A stretch of DNA of 64,000 nt from SpSt-333 sp040751955. Its GTDB lineage: Bacteria; Bacteroidota; Ignavibacteria; UBA10030; UBA8401. The stretch spans positions 1 through 64,000 of the forward strand of contig JBFMFY010000001.1 in NCBI GenBank assembly GCA_040751955.1, given 5' to 3'. Under the pieces are notes generated by a model. It was not told where the DNA came from. It saw only the letters and a list, made by a program, of their open reading frames with translations, and searched no databases. Each line of letters starts with the position of its first letter. Positions within the stretch are counted from its first letter, which is position 1. Below are positions 25,548 to 34,516 of this stretch, piece after piece. The translations under genes and the position numbers were made by a program.

Positions 25548-28007
25548 TCAGAGACGCTTGAATGAATATCCGCGCCGTTTTAACTCGCTGATCAATCCAT
25601 CCAATTTTTCATAGAATTTATCCTCTCGCTGTTTATCAGTGCCGATGTGGGAAAGAAGAAGGAATCCGTTCAATCCATTTCGTTCGACTGATTCATACCG
25701 CAGAATTCTGCCCGCAATTGAATCGGAGGAAATGTAATTGGGCATGGAAGGAGTTGTGTAGTCGGCGTTCGACGATGTACCGGGGGTGAAGTTGATCAGC
25801 GTGAGTCCGTATTCGTTCGTCCAATTGGAAATGGTTCGGTTGTACCATTCAAACGGAGGGAGAAAGTATTTTGCTTCCGAAGAGGAGATACCGAACTTTG
25901 CCATTTCTATATAATTCTTTCTTAGGTCGATGATAAATGAATCCTTGGTCACCAGCAACGAGTCACGCTCTTTCCACGAACAATACGACAGATGTTTATC
26001 GGAATGTGCGCCGAGATAGTGTCCTTCGTTTTTCAATTTGCGGATCAATGAAGAAAACTTCTTGTTCCGATAGAAGTCACCAGTGAAAAAGAATGATGCT
26101 TTCACGTTCTGCTTTTTTAATGTAGCCAGGATCGATGCGGCACCGTCGGCAAATTCATGTCCGGTAACAATGAGATAGACCTCTTTTTTTGTCGAATCCA
26201 TCCGGACGATTCCACCGTGGCTTTTGCTCATGTGTTGGCGTGAGTGCAATGAGTTTTGTTCTAATGAAGATAGATACATCGTCAATTCTGCCGTGCCATC
26301 CATTGTCGGTTCATTGTTCGTGTAATCACCCCAATCGTCATGGTACACTGCAAGGTTTGATTGAAATGCTGCATACGGATCCGGTTTGGTCAGCCGGATG
26401 TACCGTCTGTGCTGGTCAAATATGGTTTCGCGCACAGGTCCGTCAACCAATCCACCGTCGATCGGATAATTGTACACATGTGTAAATGCAGAATGGGGAT
26501 CGTCCGGTGTATCACCCCATCGCGGCAGCCCAACGATCATACTTGTTCCCCAAATATTGCATCCGAAGAGCCAGTCCCGCAGTGATGCTTCCATACGGTC
26601 ATAGGAAGAATCAGCGGTCAGTTTTTTATAAAGATGAATCTGCGTAAGCAATGCGCTTACAAGATTGTTAGAACACCAGATAAACGGGACACCGAAGAGG
26701 AATGGGTTAGATGCCCCGCGTTGATACACATTCTCAATTCCTTTTTTAATCAGCGGAATAAATCTGTCCGAGGTCTCTTTGATTGAGGCAAGATGGTAGT
26801 GACCGAGATTCACGAAAGGGTACCATTGATAATGCCGTGCCGTGTCGGCACCGAGCCACGGTGTTGTCTCTTCCAATGAACCGTATTTGACTGCTTCTGT
26901 GAGATACCTTTCATCACCTGTTGAGAGATACAATTGAATTGCAGCTAATTCCATGTCATCTGTCCAATTATCCTCTTCGTAAAAATAAGGAGCACTGCAC
27001 GGCGCAGTTTGACATACACCGGGATACTGAATTCCAAAATCGTACGCATCGATTGCTTTTTGGAGCAAGTTGTCGGCAAACGCAGGATAGTACCGTTTCA
27101 TTGTCAACGCACCAAGAGCGAATGACGAAGCAAATTTTCCGGCTGTCGATGCGACGCCGGTTGTGCGGTTCTTATGCTGAAAAATTCCTTGCGGCTGACC
27201 GGTGATAAAATAGACCGGGCGTTCTTTTCCTTTTCCGTAATACACCGTGTCTTCGGACGGAAGACGAAATCCGCGATGATCGCGGTCGTCCGCAATTTGA
27301 TTGAACATGAAATTCTTTCCCGGATTCATTTTGACAAGCCACTCAAGTCCCCACTTTGCTTCGTCAAGAATATCGGGAATACCGTTCGAGCCGGGACGTC
27401 CGTTCGCACCATATGAATCGTCGAATGCATCAGGATTCTGTTGATATGCAAACATCATCTGGTATGTTGCGGTAGCGGAAGTGGTGACGTATTGCAAATA
27501 GTCGGACGCGTCGTGCCATCCCCCGGATACATCTATATGCGTTGAGTCCAGCGTTGGATGATAAATAATAAAACCATCATGTGTGTGACACGAATCGTCA
27601 AGGTATGGATTATATCCGCTCCGCTGCTGCCGCATGTAGTTCAAAAGAAAATCAGCCGAAGCAGCATACACGTCGTCATCGATTCTAAAAATGGGAGATC
27701 GCACCGAATCCACTTGAATGTAAAACACCCCCCGTTGTCTCAATGAAGTGAAATCCAGCCGGAATGTTGAGGCGAAAGCAGCATAAGATCCAAAGCGTTG
27801 TACATGCAAGAATGAGTCAACGGGATGTTCTGTTAATGCGTCGTACACGGTGAACGAGCGGAGGACAGGAAGGTTCGGTATTGTGCTGACAAGTACAGCT
27901 GCCTTGGTAGATTGCAGCGTATATCCGAGTTGATTGATCCGAATCCAAGTTTGTGGGGTGCATATCTGCAGTCCTGCAAACAGGAACGAGAATAAGATCT
28001 TTTTCAT
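25548..28007 (-). CDS. GH9 endoglucanase-type protein fused to a polysaccharide-deacetylase-like domain
   Basis: The start at 28007 gives a signal peptide (MKKILFSFLFAGLQICTPQT); the frame extends upstream to 28067. Of 819 residues, about 20-105 form the CelD N-terminal Ig-like domain (IRINQLGYTLQSTKAAVL). About 120-580 form a GH9 (alpha/alpha)6 domain with the general-base Asp pair in GGWHDASDY and the acid Glu in NNEPTMDG. About 605-819 resemble a NodB deacetylase. The NodB metal motif HSDKH is kept, but the usual FDDG reads FADG (from His617, HEFADG), and the Arg of motif 3 is replaced (FLPPFEWYN). The acetyl-removing activity is therefore in doubt. Its substrate would be a beta-glucan; there is no T9SS tail. 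Confidence 0.85.
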   Translation of the reverse strand: MKKILFSFLFAGLQICTPQTWIRINQLGYTLQSTKAAVLVSTIPNLPVLRSFTVYDALTEHPVDSFLHVQRFGSYAAFASTFRLDFTSLRQRGVFYIQVDSVRSPIFRIDDDVYAASADFLLNYMRQQRSGYNPYLDDSCHTHDGFIIYHPTLDSTHIDVSGGWHDASDYLQYVTTSATATYQMMFAYQQNPDAFDDSYGANGRPGSNGIPDILDEAKWGLEWLVKMNPGKNFMFNQIADDRDHRGFRLPSEDTVYYGKGKERPVYFITGQPQGIFQHKNRTTGVASTAGKFASSFALGALTMKRYYPAFADNLLQKAIDAYDFGIQYPGVCQTAPCSAPYFYEEDNWTDDMELAAIQLYLSTGDERYLTEAVKYGSLEETTPWLGADTARHYQWYPFVNLGHYHLASIKETSDRFIPLIKKGIENVYQRGASNPFLFGVPFIWCSNNLVSALLTQIHLYKKLTADSSYDRMEASLRDWLFGCNIWGTSMIVGLPRWGDTPDDPHSAFTHVYNYPIDGGLVDGPVRETIFDQHRRYIRLTKPDPYAAFQSNLAVYHDDWGDYTNNEPTMDGTAELTMYLSSLEQNSLHSRQHMSKSHGGIVRMDSTKKEVYLIVTGHEFADGAASILATLKKQNVKASFFFTGDFYRNKKFSSLIRKLKNEGHYLGAHSDKHLSYCSWKERDSLLVTKDSFIIDLRKNYIEMAKFGISSSEAKYFLPPFEWYNRTISNWTNEYGLTLINFTPGTSSNADYTTPSMPNYISSDSIAGRILRYESVERNGLNGFLLLSHIGTDKQREDKFYEKLDGLISELKRRGYSFKRL

Positions 28008-28089
28008 ATTGCTTGACCGGAAAAAATTGTGGAACTTGAAGCCGTCGCTCGCAACATCTGCAATCAATTCTTAAAAAGCAAAGCACGAA

Positions 28090-29907
28090 ATGAAAATAAT
28101 TCTTCACCTTCTGCTACTAACACTTTCTCTCAAAAGCCAGACCGCTTTTCGATTTGCACACATTTCCGATACTCATATCGGAAGCGCTACAGCGGCGGAA
28201 GATTTGCGGCGGACAGTGCATGACATCAACTCTCTTGGAAATATTTCTTTTGCCATCCTCACCGGTGACATTACGGAATTCGGCGCTGACCATCAGCTAC
28301 GGCTGGCAAAACAGATTCTGGACAGCCTGACGGTTCCGTGGTACATCGTTCCGGGGAATCATGACATGAAATGGTCCGAATCCGGAGGGATTTCATTCTC
28401 AAAAATATTTGGAAGTGAACGGTTTGTGTTTGATCATGAAGAGTACACATTCCTCGGTCTCCATCAGGGTCCGCGCATGCGGATGGGGGATGCCTATTGG
28501 GCTACTGAAGATGTAGCGTGGCTTGATTCAGTATTGAGTGCAATGAAAAATCCCAAACGACGATTTTTTATTGCAACACATTATCCGGCCGATTCCGGAA
28601 TTGCAAATTGGGACGTGGTAACAACGCTGGTTCGCAAATATAACATTCAGGCATTTCTCAACGGACACTGGCACAGGAATTATTTTGGCTACTTCGATGG
28701 AATTCCCGGTGTCGTGGGCAGATCGAACTTGCGCGCACGAGATTCTGTTGGCGGTTACAATCTCGTCGAGGTACGGAATGATTCGATGATTTACTCAACG
28801 CGGATTCCGGGGAGAGAAACGAAACATCCCTGGGCAATTGTACAACTCGGTGAACGCATTTATTTGTCCGACGGGAATATGCAAGCAAGAATCAATGCCG
28901 CATCAACAAATGTTCGTGTTGCATGGGAGGAAAGATTTCGGACTTCCATGTCTGCTCCTCCTGCGGTGACAGATCGGTACCGAACATTTGCATTAATGGA
29001 CGGTTCGGTTCATATCTACAAGGATGAGAAAAAAATTGCAACACTCTACACACAGGCACCAATTGTAGCATCGCCGGCATTAGACAAATCCCGAATTGTC
29101 GTTGCATCCACCGACAGCAGCATTTCGTGTTATGAAATCACTACACAAAAGATGATTTGGAAAGTGAAAACCGGTGCATCGGTTGTTGCAGTTCCGCTGA
29201 TAGACGACGGTGTTGTGTATTGCGGTTCGAGCGACAGAAAATTCCGCGCGATCAATCTCAAGAAGGGCACACTGCTTTGGAGTTTTGATTCACTACAAGG
29301 TCATGTGGAAGCAAAACCGCTTATTGTCGATGAGAAGATAATTTTTGGTGCATGGGACGAGCATTTGTACTGCCTCGATAAAAAATCCGGAACGCTTCTC
29401 TGGAAATGGAAAGGAGACAAACCGGGCATTCTGTTATCTCCCGCTGCGTGTGAACCTGTCTCTGCGGGAGGAAAGGTCTTTATTGTTGCTCCTGATCGAT
29501 ACACGACTGCAATAGATATCATTACGGGAAAAGAAGTATGGCGCACAAACAGATTTCAAGTTCGGGAGACAATTGGGATGTCAGAAGATGGTGAAAGGGT
29601 GTACATCCGAACGATGAATGACTCGTTATACGCACTCTCAACTATGAGCAACAAACCGGAAGTTATCTGGAATCTTCATGCGGGATTCGGGTACGATATT
29701 AATTCGGCTCAAATACGAGAGAAGGATGGCGTTCTCTTCTATGCGACCAAAAACGGGTTATTAATTGCTGTTGACGGGAAATCGGGGAGGTTGTTGTGGA
29801 AGATCAAAGTTGACAATGTCATTGCTCATACCCCAATTCCAATTTCAAAAAACAAAGTCATATTTTCGAACATTATAGGGACGGTGTGCAAAGTAACTAC
29901 AGATTGA
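28090..29907 (+). CDS. Exported metallophosphoesterase with PQQ-type beta-propeller
   Basis: The 605-residue product starts with a signal peptide (MKIILHLLLLTLSLKSQ). Residues 20-235 form a calcineurin-like phosphoesterase with all five metal-binding motifs: SDTHIG (Asp27, His29), GDITEFG, GNHDM, ATHYP and NGHWHRN. Residues 250-605 are a PQQ/Trp-rich beta-propeller with repeated blades such as GKEVWRTNRF, SGTLLWKWKG and SGRLLWKIK. It is divergent from the GH9 gene, with 82 bases between starts. The substrate is unknown. A clear terminator follows at 29947. Confidence 0.88.
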   Translation: MKIILHLLLLTLSLKSQTAFRFAHISDTHIGSATAAEDLRRTVHDINSLGNISFAILTGDITEFGADHQLRLAKQILDSLTVPWYIVPGNHDMKWSESGGISFSKIFGSERFVFDHEEYTFLGLHQGPRMRMGDAYWATEDVAWLDSVLSAMKNPKRRFFIATHYPADSGIANWDVVTTLVRKYNIQAFLNGHWHRNYFGYFDGIPGVVGRSNLRARDSVGGYNLVEVRNDSMIYSTRIPGRETKHPWAIVQLGERIYLSDGNMQARINAASTNVRVAWEERFRTSMSAPPAVTDRYRTFALMDGSVHIYKDEKKIATLYTQAPIVASPALDKSRIVVASTDSSISCYEITTQKMIWKVKTGASVVAVPLIDDGVVYCGSSDRKFRAINLKKGTLLWSFDSLQGHVEAKPLIVDEKIIFGAWDEHLYCLDKKSGTLLWKWKGDKPGILLSPAACEPVSAGGKVFIVAPDRYTTAIDIITGKEVWRTNRFQVRETIGMSEDGERVYIRTMNDSLYALSTMSNKPEVIWNLHAGFGYDINSAQIREKDGVLFYATKNGLLIAVDGKSGRLLWKIKVDNVIAHTPIPISKNKVIFSNIIGTVCKVTTD

Positions 29908-29946
29908 AAAGTTGAGAAAGCCTTTCCATACATCCACTTGTGTCAT

Positions 29947-29972
29947 AATGCCGCTTTTCGAGCGGCATTTTC
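29947..29972 (+). terminator. Intrinsic terminator after the phosphoesterase gene
   Basis: AATGCCGCT (29947-29955) pairs perfectly with AGCGGCATT (29961-29969) over a five-base loop, then TTTTCT. Confidence 0.88.
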
Positions 29973-30006
29973 TATGAAATGGACAAAGCGCTGGTATAAA
30001 TGACTA

Positions 30007-30059
30007 TTAGAAATTTCTAATCGGAAATTAGAAGTATGTAAGTATCAACTTGCATACTT
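30007..30059. promoter_or_regulatory. Two palindromes upstream of the YfiR-kinase pair
   Basis: TTAGAAATTTCTAA (30007-30020) is a perfect 14-bp palindrome. AAGTATGTAAG (30032-30042) pairs with CTTGCATACTT (30049-30059) with one mismatch. Both lie 65-115 bases before the yfiR-like start. They are candidate operators or a stem-loop in the leader; I cannot tell which. Confidence 0.5.
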
Positions 30060-30123
30060 TTGAACACTGTCGGATGCAGAAGCACCGCTTTGCCCCCAGC
30101 GAATAGAAAAATTCTGAGAGAGA

Positions 30124-30699
30124 GTGTTGAATAATACGATACTATCCATACTACTATTGCTTTTTCTTTCAACAATTGTTACGAAGAGCCAAACGGTAGT
30201 TGTACCTGTCAACATTCATATTCCTATTCTTTTTAAAGCAATAAGTCTCGAAAAAAACATCAACAAACCGGATTTGGAAACATTTGTCGTTGGTGTCGCC
30301 TATGAAGAAGGGAACGAACGATCCGTCGGTATTAAAAATGAAATACTCTCATTTGGGAAAAATGAAAAGTATGATTTGTTAGATGGTAAATCAGTTCGCT
30401 TCGAGGCGATTGATGTGAATACTACGAAGGACATACGGGAATTGCTCTATCAAATAAATCCTGCCGCACTTTATATTGCACCACTGAATCAAAATATGCT
30501 GCAGAAAGTTATGAGTGCAACACAAAAGGGAAAAGTACTTTCTATAACCGGCGTTCCCGAGTACGTTGATGATGGAGTTTCGGTTGGCATCGGTATTAAA
30601 GGTGATTCTCCTGAAATCATCATCAACCTTGCGGCATCGAAAGAAGAAGGTGCTCAATTTAGCTCAAAAGTTTTGGGTCTTGCAAGAATTGTTCAGTAG
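30124..30699 (+). CDS. YfiR-family (DUF4154) periplasmic protein
   Basis: This 191-residue protein starts at a GTG (30124) or TTG (30127), followed by a signal peptide ending near TKSQ. The body shows YfiR-family features: an FVVGVAYEE strand, ALYIAPLN near 115, KVLSITGVPEY and the C-terminal FSSKVLGLARIVQ helix. In Pseudomonas, YfiR is a periplasmic inhibitor of the diguanylate cyclase YfiN. Here the gene ends 14 bases before a histidine kinase whose sensor region resembles CHASE8, the sensor of YfiN. I infer that it controls that kinase. Confidence 0.75.
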   Translation: MLNNTILSILLLLFLSTIVTKSQTVVVPVNIHIPILFKAISLEKNINKPDLETFVVGVAYEEGNERSVGIKNEILSFGKNEKYDLLDGKSVRFEAIDVNTTKDIRELLYQINPAALYIAPLNQNMLQKVMSATQKGKVLSITGVPEYVDDGVSVGIGIKGDSPEIIINLAASKEEGAQFSSKVLGLARIVQ

Positions 30700-30713
30700 G
30701 TCGCAGGTATAGC

Positions 30714-32657
30714 ATGAACTTTACTCTTTCATTTAGGACCAGACTCAACATAGTATTGACGATTGTGCTTGGTGCGATCTGTTCAATTGTCTATTTCTAT
30801 GTTCCGGAGAAAATGGAAGAGCAATCGCTTCAAATTCTTCGCTCAAAAGCACGCACCATTGCTCAAATATCTGCTACCACTGCCGCTCCTGCGGTCTATT
30901 TTAACGATGCCGACGCTCTCGCCGAAGTCGTACGAATAGCACAAAATAATACAGACCTTCGATTCCTGATCATCACCGACCACACATCCCAATTGACTGC
31001 GGGACACAACGTTGAGCAGGCGCTTACGTTGAATTACCGGCTGGCAAATCCTTCCGGAATAATTTCGTCCGATCAGCGGACATTCATGATATCCACAAAT
31101 ATTGTCATGAACGGAAAACCGATCGGGACAATGTACATCGGTGTCGGTCTTGATGAAATGTTAGCAGAGATAGACGGAAGCAGACAATTGCTGCTTGCAG
31201 TCTGTCTGTTCGTAATGTGTATCGGTATCGTACTGGTGCATGGTATGAGCTATTTTATTACGAGACCGATCGATTCGATGGTTGCCATCTTTCGCCACAT
31301 AGCGGAAGGAGATTACACAAAACGTGTTGATATGACAGCAATGAAGGAAACAGACCGGCTTGCTGAATCATTCAACAGCATGGCTGATTCCGTACAGAAA
31401 GCACAGAGCGAGCTGCATCTTGCAAATAAAACCCTTGAGTACAGGGTTGCCGAACGGACAAGGGACCTTCAGCGGGAGATCCAACAGCACAAAATGACAG
31501 AGCTTGCATTACGCGAGAGTGAGGAAAGGTACAGGACATTGATAGACCTTTCTCCCGACGGCATCGCCGTACACGACGAAGAGAAATTTGTTTTCGTCAA
31601 TTCATCAATGACCACGTTGCTGAAATCGCACGGTTCGGCAGAATTGCTGAAATTATCCATTTTGGATTTTCTTCCCGAAGGACGAAGAACAGAATTCCGG
31701 GAACATTTAATTCGCCTGTTGTACGGTACGGAACAGACACTCATCACAGAAGAAACACTGCTCCTTTCCGACGGCTCACACATCGTAGCAGAAATTGCAG
31801 CGACCAAACTCAGTTTTCAAGGAAATCCTTCCATTCAAATCGTCATCCGTGATATTACTCAAAGAATTAAGAATGAAAAGCGCCGAGCGATGCTTGAGAA
31901 ACAAATGGTACAGGCACAAAAAATGGAAAGCATCGGTACGCTGGCAAGCGGCATATCCCACGACTTCTCCAATATTCTTTCGATCATTGTTACCGGCGTA
32001 AATAAATTGACTTTTCTCAAAGAGGTGAATAGAGAATCGATCGCAGAAATTGCTGAACATATCACTCGCGCGGCAAACAGAGGGAGCGCTCTGGTGAAGC
32101 AATTGCTCACATTTGCCAAAAAGAACGAGATCAAATTCGAAACACTCTCCATCAATCCCATCATCCTGGAAATTGCCAAAGTATTGCAGCAGACGTTCCC
32201 TCAGAATATTTCGTTCGATGTGAGACTGGCGGCGAACCTCAAGCAGATCAAGGCGGACAGCAACCAGATACATCAGGTAATGTTGAATTTATGCCTGAAT
32301 GCCCGCGATGCAATGCCGAACGGCGGCAGGTTAGTCATTGAAACGGAGAACATCCCGACTGCTTCAATCAATCATGCCGGACTCAAGATCAATGAATCAG
32401 AATGTATCTGTGTGAAAGTATCCGATACAGGAATCGGCATGTCTGACGAAATGAAGAAAAGAATTTTTGAACCTTTTTACACCACAAAAGAACAGGGGAA
32501 AGGTTCAGGACTCGGGCTTGCAATGGTGTACGGAATCATTGAAGGCCATCGGGGGGTGATCGATGTAGTTTCAAAGGAGGGGGAAGGAACAATGTTCTGT
32601 ATCTATTTTCCCGCACTGAGCGAAGAACCTATTTTTCCAAAAATAAAAGCCGCTTAA
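30714..32657 (+). CDS. Hybrid-free sensor histidine kinase with CHASE8-like sensor, HAMP and PAS
   Basis: The 647-residue membrane kinase has helix 1 at about 10-30, a periplasmic domain at about 30-160 with the CHASE8-like stretch TTAAPAVYFNDADALAEVV, helix 2 at about 162-182 and HAMP at about 183-240. A coiled segment, a PAS domain at about 265-390 and HisKA with phospho-acceptor His416 (GISHDFSNILS) follow. HATPase_c carries DARDAMPNGG, DTGIGM and the G2 box GSGLGLAMVYGI. No receiver domain is attached and no response regulator gene lies beside it. The YfiR-like gene upstream is likely its regulator. Confidence 0.9.
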   Translation: MNFTLSFRTRLNIVLTIVLGAICSIVYFYVPEKMEEQSLQILRSKARTIAQISATTAAPAVYFNDADALAEVVRIAQNNTDLRFLIITDHTSQLTAGHNVEQALTLNYRLANPSGIISSDQRTFMISTNIVMNGKPIGTMYIGVGLDEMLAEIDGSRQLLLAVCLFVMCIGIVLVHGMSYFITRPIDSMVAIFRHIAEGDYTKRVDMTAMKETDRLAESFNSMADSVQKAQSELHLANKTLEYRVAERTRDLQREIQQHKMTELALRESEERYRTLIDLSPDGIAVHDEEKFVFVNSSMTTLLKSHGSAELLKLSILDFLPEGRRTEFREHLIRLLYGTEQTLITEETLLLSDGSHIVAEIAATKLSFQGNPSIQIVIRDITQRIKNEKRRAMLEKQMVQAQKMESIGTLASGISHDFSNILSIIVTGVNKLTFLKEVNRESIAEIAEHITRAANRGSALVKQLLTFAKKNEIKFETLSINPIILEIAKVLQQTFPQNISFDVRLAANLKQIKADSNQIHQVMLNLCLNARDAMPNGGRLVIETENIPTASINHAGLKINESECICVKVSDTGIGMSDEMKKRIFEPFYTTKEQGKGSGLGLAMVYGIIEGHRGVIDVVSKEGEGTMFCIYFPALSEEPIFPKIKAA

Positions 32658-32677
32658 TGCGGCTTCATGTTTTTTTG
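32647..32677 (+). terminator. Intrinsic terminator overlapping the kinase stop codon
   Basis: AAGCCGC (32647-32653) pairs with GCGGCTT (32659-32665) over loop TTAAT. The kinase stop codon TAA (32655-32657) is in that loop. A run of seven T ends at 32676. The pit gene runs convergently 15 bases away and may share it. Confidence 0.85.
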
Positions 32678-32691
32678 GATTGAAATTTGTA

Positions 32692-33684
32692 TTAAAGAAA
32701 AATCTCCGTCAGCCAATAAGTTATTGCTCCAATAGCCGCTGATGTCGGTATTGTTAAAATCCAGGCGATGATTATTTTTCCTGCAATGCCCCACCGAACT
32801 GCTGAGAGTCGCTTCGTTGCCCCGACTCCCATAATAGAGCCGGCGATTGTATGAGTGGTGGAAACCGGAATGCCTGCAATTGCTGTTCCCAGTAAAACAA
32901 GCGACCCTGCTCCTTCCGCACAAAATCCTCCGACCGGTTTCAGGTGAGTGAGTTTCACTCCAAGAGTTCCAATCACCTTCCATCCTCCCAGCAAAGTACC
33001 AAGTCCGATCGCGCTGTGAGCAGTAATAATTACCCACCACGGAACGTACATTTCTCCCCCTTGAAAATATCCTGTTGAATACAGAAGAATGGTGATAATG
33101 CCCATTGTTTTTTGAGCGTCGTTGGTACCATGCCCCAAGCTGTATGCGGCAGATGAAACAAGCTGACCTACACGGAAAAATTTATCCACACGTCGAACAT
33201 TCCAATCTTTGAAGAGCCATGTCACAACGATCATCAACAAGAACGCCATCAAAAGCCCGATGGTCGGTGAAAGAAAAATAAAGATGACGACTTTCGTGAT
33301 ACCCTCGAAATTTAACGCTGCTATTCCTGCTTTAAAAAGACCCGCTCCTGCAAGTCCGCCGATGAGTGCGTGCGAAACGCTGATCGGATACCCGTAGTGC
33401 GTACACAAATGAGTCCAGATGATTGCTCCGACAAGCGCTGCAAAAATAAATTCAGGGGTAACGATCGATGGATCGACAATTCCTTTCCCGATAGTTTTTG
33501 CAACCGCAACACCGAATCCGAATGCGGCTGCAAAATTGAAGAATGCAGCCCACAGAACTGCGATGCGGGGGGAAAGGACCTTGGTGGAAACGACGGTGGC
33601 GATCGAATTTGCCGCATCATTCATGCCGTTGAGAAAATCGAACAGCAGTGCGATGACGATGATGAAGATGACGAATACATCCAT
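32692..33684 (-). CDS. pit: PiT-family inorganic phosphate transporter
   Basis: A 330-residue, all-helical inner-membrane protein of about ten helices. Both PiT signature repeats are visible: GMNDAANSIATVV near residue 20 and GTNDAQKTMGI near residue 190, each with the GxND motif. PiT proteins import metal-phosphate with H+ or Na+. Only 17 bases separate it from the upstream DUF47 gene on the same strand, which is the usual pairing. Confidence 0.93.
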   Translation of the reverse strand: MDVFVIFIIVIALLFDFLNGMNDAANSIATVVSTKVLSPRIAVLWAAFFNFAAAFGFGVAVAKTIGKGIVDPSIVTPEFIFAALVGAIIWTHLCTHYGYPISVSHALIGGLAGAGLFKAGIAALNFEGITKVVIFIFLSPTIGLLMAFLLMIVVTWLFKDWNVRRVDKFFRVGQLVSSAAYSLGHGTNDAQKTMGIITILLYSTGYFQGGEMYVPWWVIITAHSAIGLGTLLGGWKVIGTLGVKLTHLKPVGGFCAEGAGSLVLLGTAIAGIPVSTTHTIAGSIMGVGATKRLSAVRWGIAGKIIIAWILTIPTSAAIGAITYWLTEIFL

Positions 33685-33701
33685 GGTGGTGTCGTCCTTC
33701 C

Positions 33702-34346
33702 TTATGCTTGTTTGATCATGATCGCTTCAAGCACATTGGCGACATCTTCACATTTGTCGGTAGCGGTTTCAAGAGAGACGAGGACTTCTTTATTCTTGAT
33801 TAACTCGATTGCATTTTCTTCGTTGTCGAATAGTTCTGCAATCGATTGGTCGAAGATCGCATCGGCATCGTTTTCATACTGATTGACCTTTTGGAGAATT
33901 TTGTTAAGATCGTCGATGCGCCGAAAATCGCTCAACAATGCAATTCCCCTCTGAATTTCAATGGATGATTGATAGATAATATCAGTGAGGCGTTGAATAT
34001 CGGCGGAATTTTTTTTGATCTTGTAAAGGTGGAAGCGTTGTGCGGATCCATCAATATAATCGATGACATCATCGAGCATCGATGCGAGTTTGTGTATATC
34101 CTCTCTGTCGAACGGCGTAACAAACGAACTGTTCAGTTCAGTAAAAATCTCGTGAGTGATGGAATCACCCTTGTGCTCAAGCTCTTTGATCTTGTCCACA
34201 ACAGGCTGCCTCTCTGTCTTAGATAAACTTGGCAGTGAACGCAACGTTTCGGCAGATTCAACTAATGTGCGCGCAAGGTTATCAAAGAGCACAAAAAATT
34301 TTTCGTCATGGGGGAGAAGTGATTGTATGATTCTGTCGAGTCTCAT
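33702..34346 (-). CDS. DUF47 (PhoU-like) phosphate transport regulator
   Basis: This 214-residue helical protein belongs to the DUF47/TIGR00153 family, whose fold resembles PhoU. It is rich in Glu, Asp and Lys helices, with the segments KIKELEHKGDSITHEIF and FDREDIHKLASMLDDVIDYIDG typical of the family. DUF47 genes almost always precede PiT transporters and are thought to regulate or stabilise them. It is the first gene of a two-gene operon and diverges from the dipeptide epimerase. Confidence 0.9.
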   Translation of the reverse strand: MRLDRIIQSLLPHDEKFFVLFDNLARTLVESAETLRSLPSLSKTERQPVVDKIKELEHKGDSITHEIFTELNSSFVTPFDREDIHKLASMLDDVIDYIDGSAQRFHLYKIKKNSADIQRLTDIIYQSSIEIQRGIALLSDFRRIDDLNKILQKVNQYENDADAIFDQSIAELFDNEENAIELIKNKEVLVSLETATDKCEDVANVLEAIMIKQA

Positions 34347-34516
34347 ATAAGGTCCGCGGAAATGTTGAACATTCTCTGAAATTGCGTTGAAACATACCCA
34401 AGTTTATCTTAAAAAGAAAGCTCCCGCAGATAATAAATTGCGGTTAAAATTTGAAATTGCAGTTTTTTTCGCCTACTTTTTTGCAGTTCACTCATCATTG
34501 TCATGAGGCTTATCAA

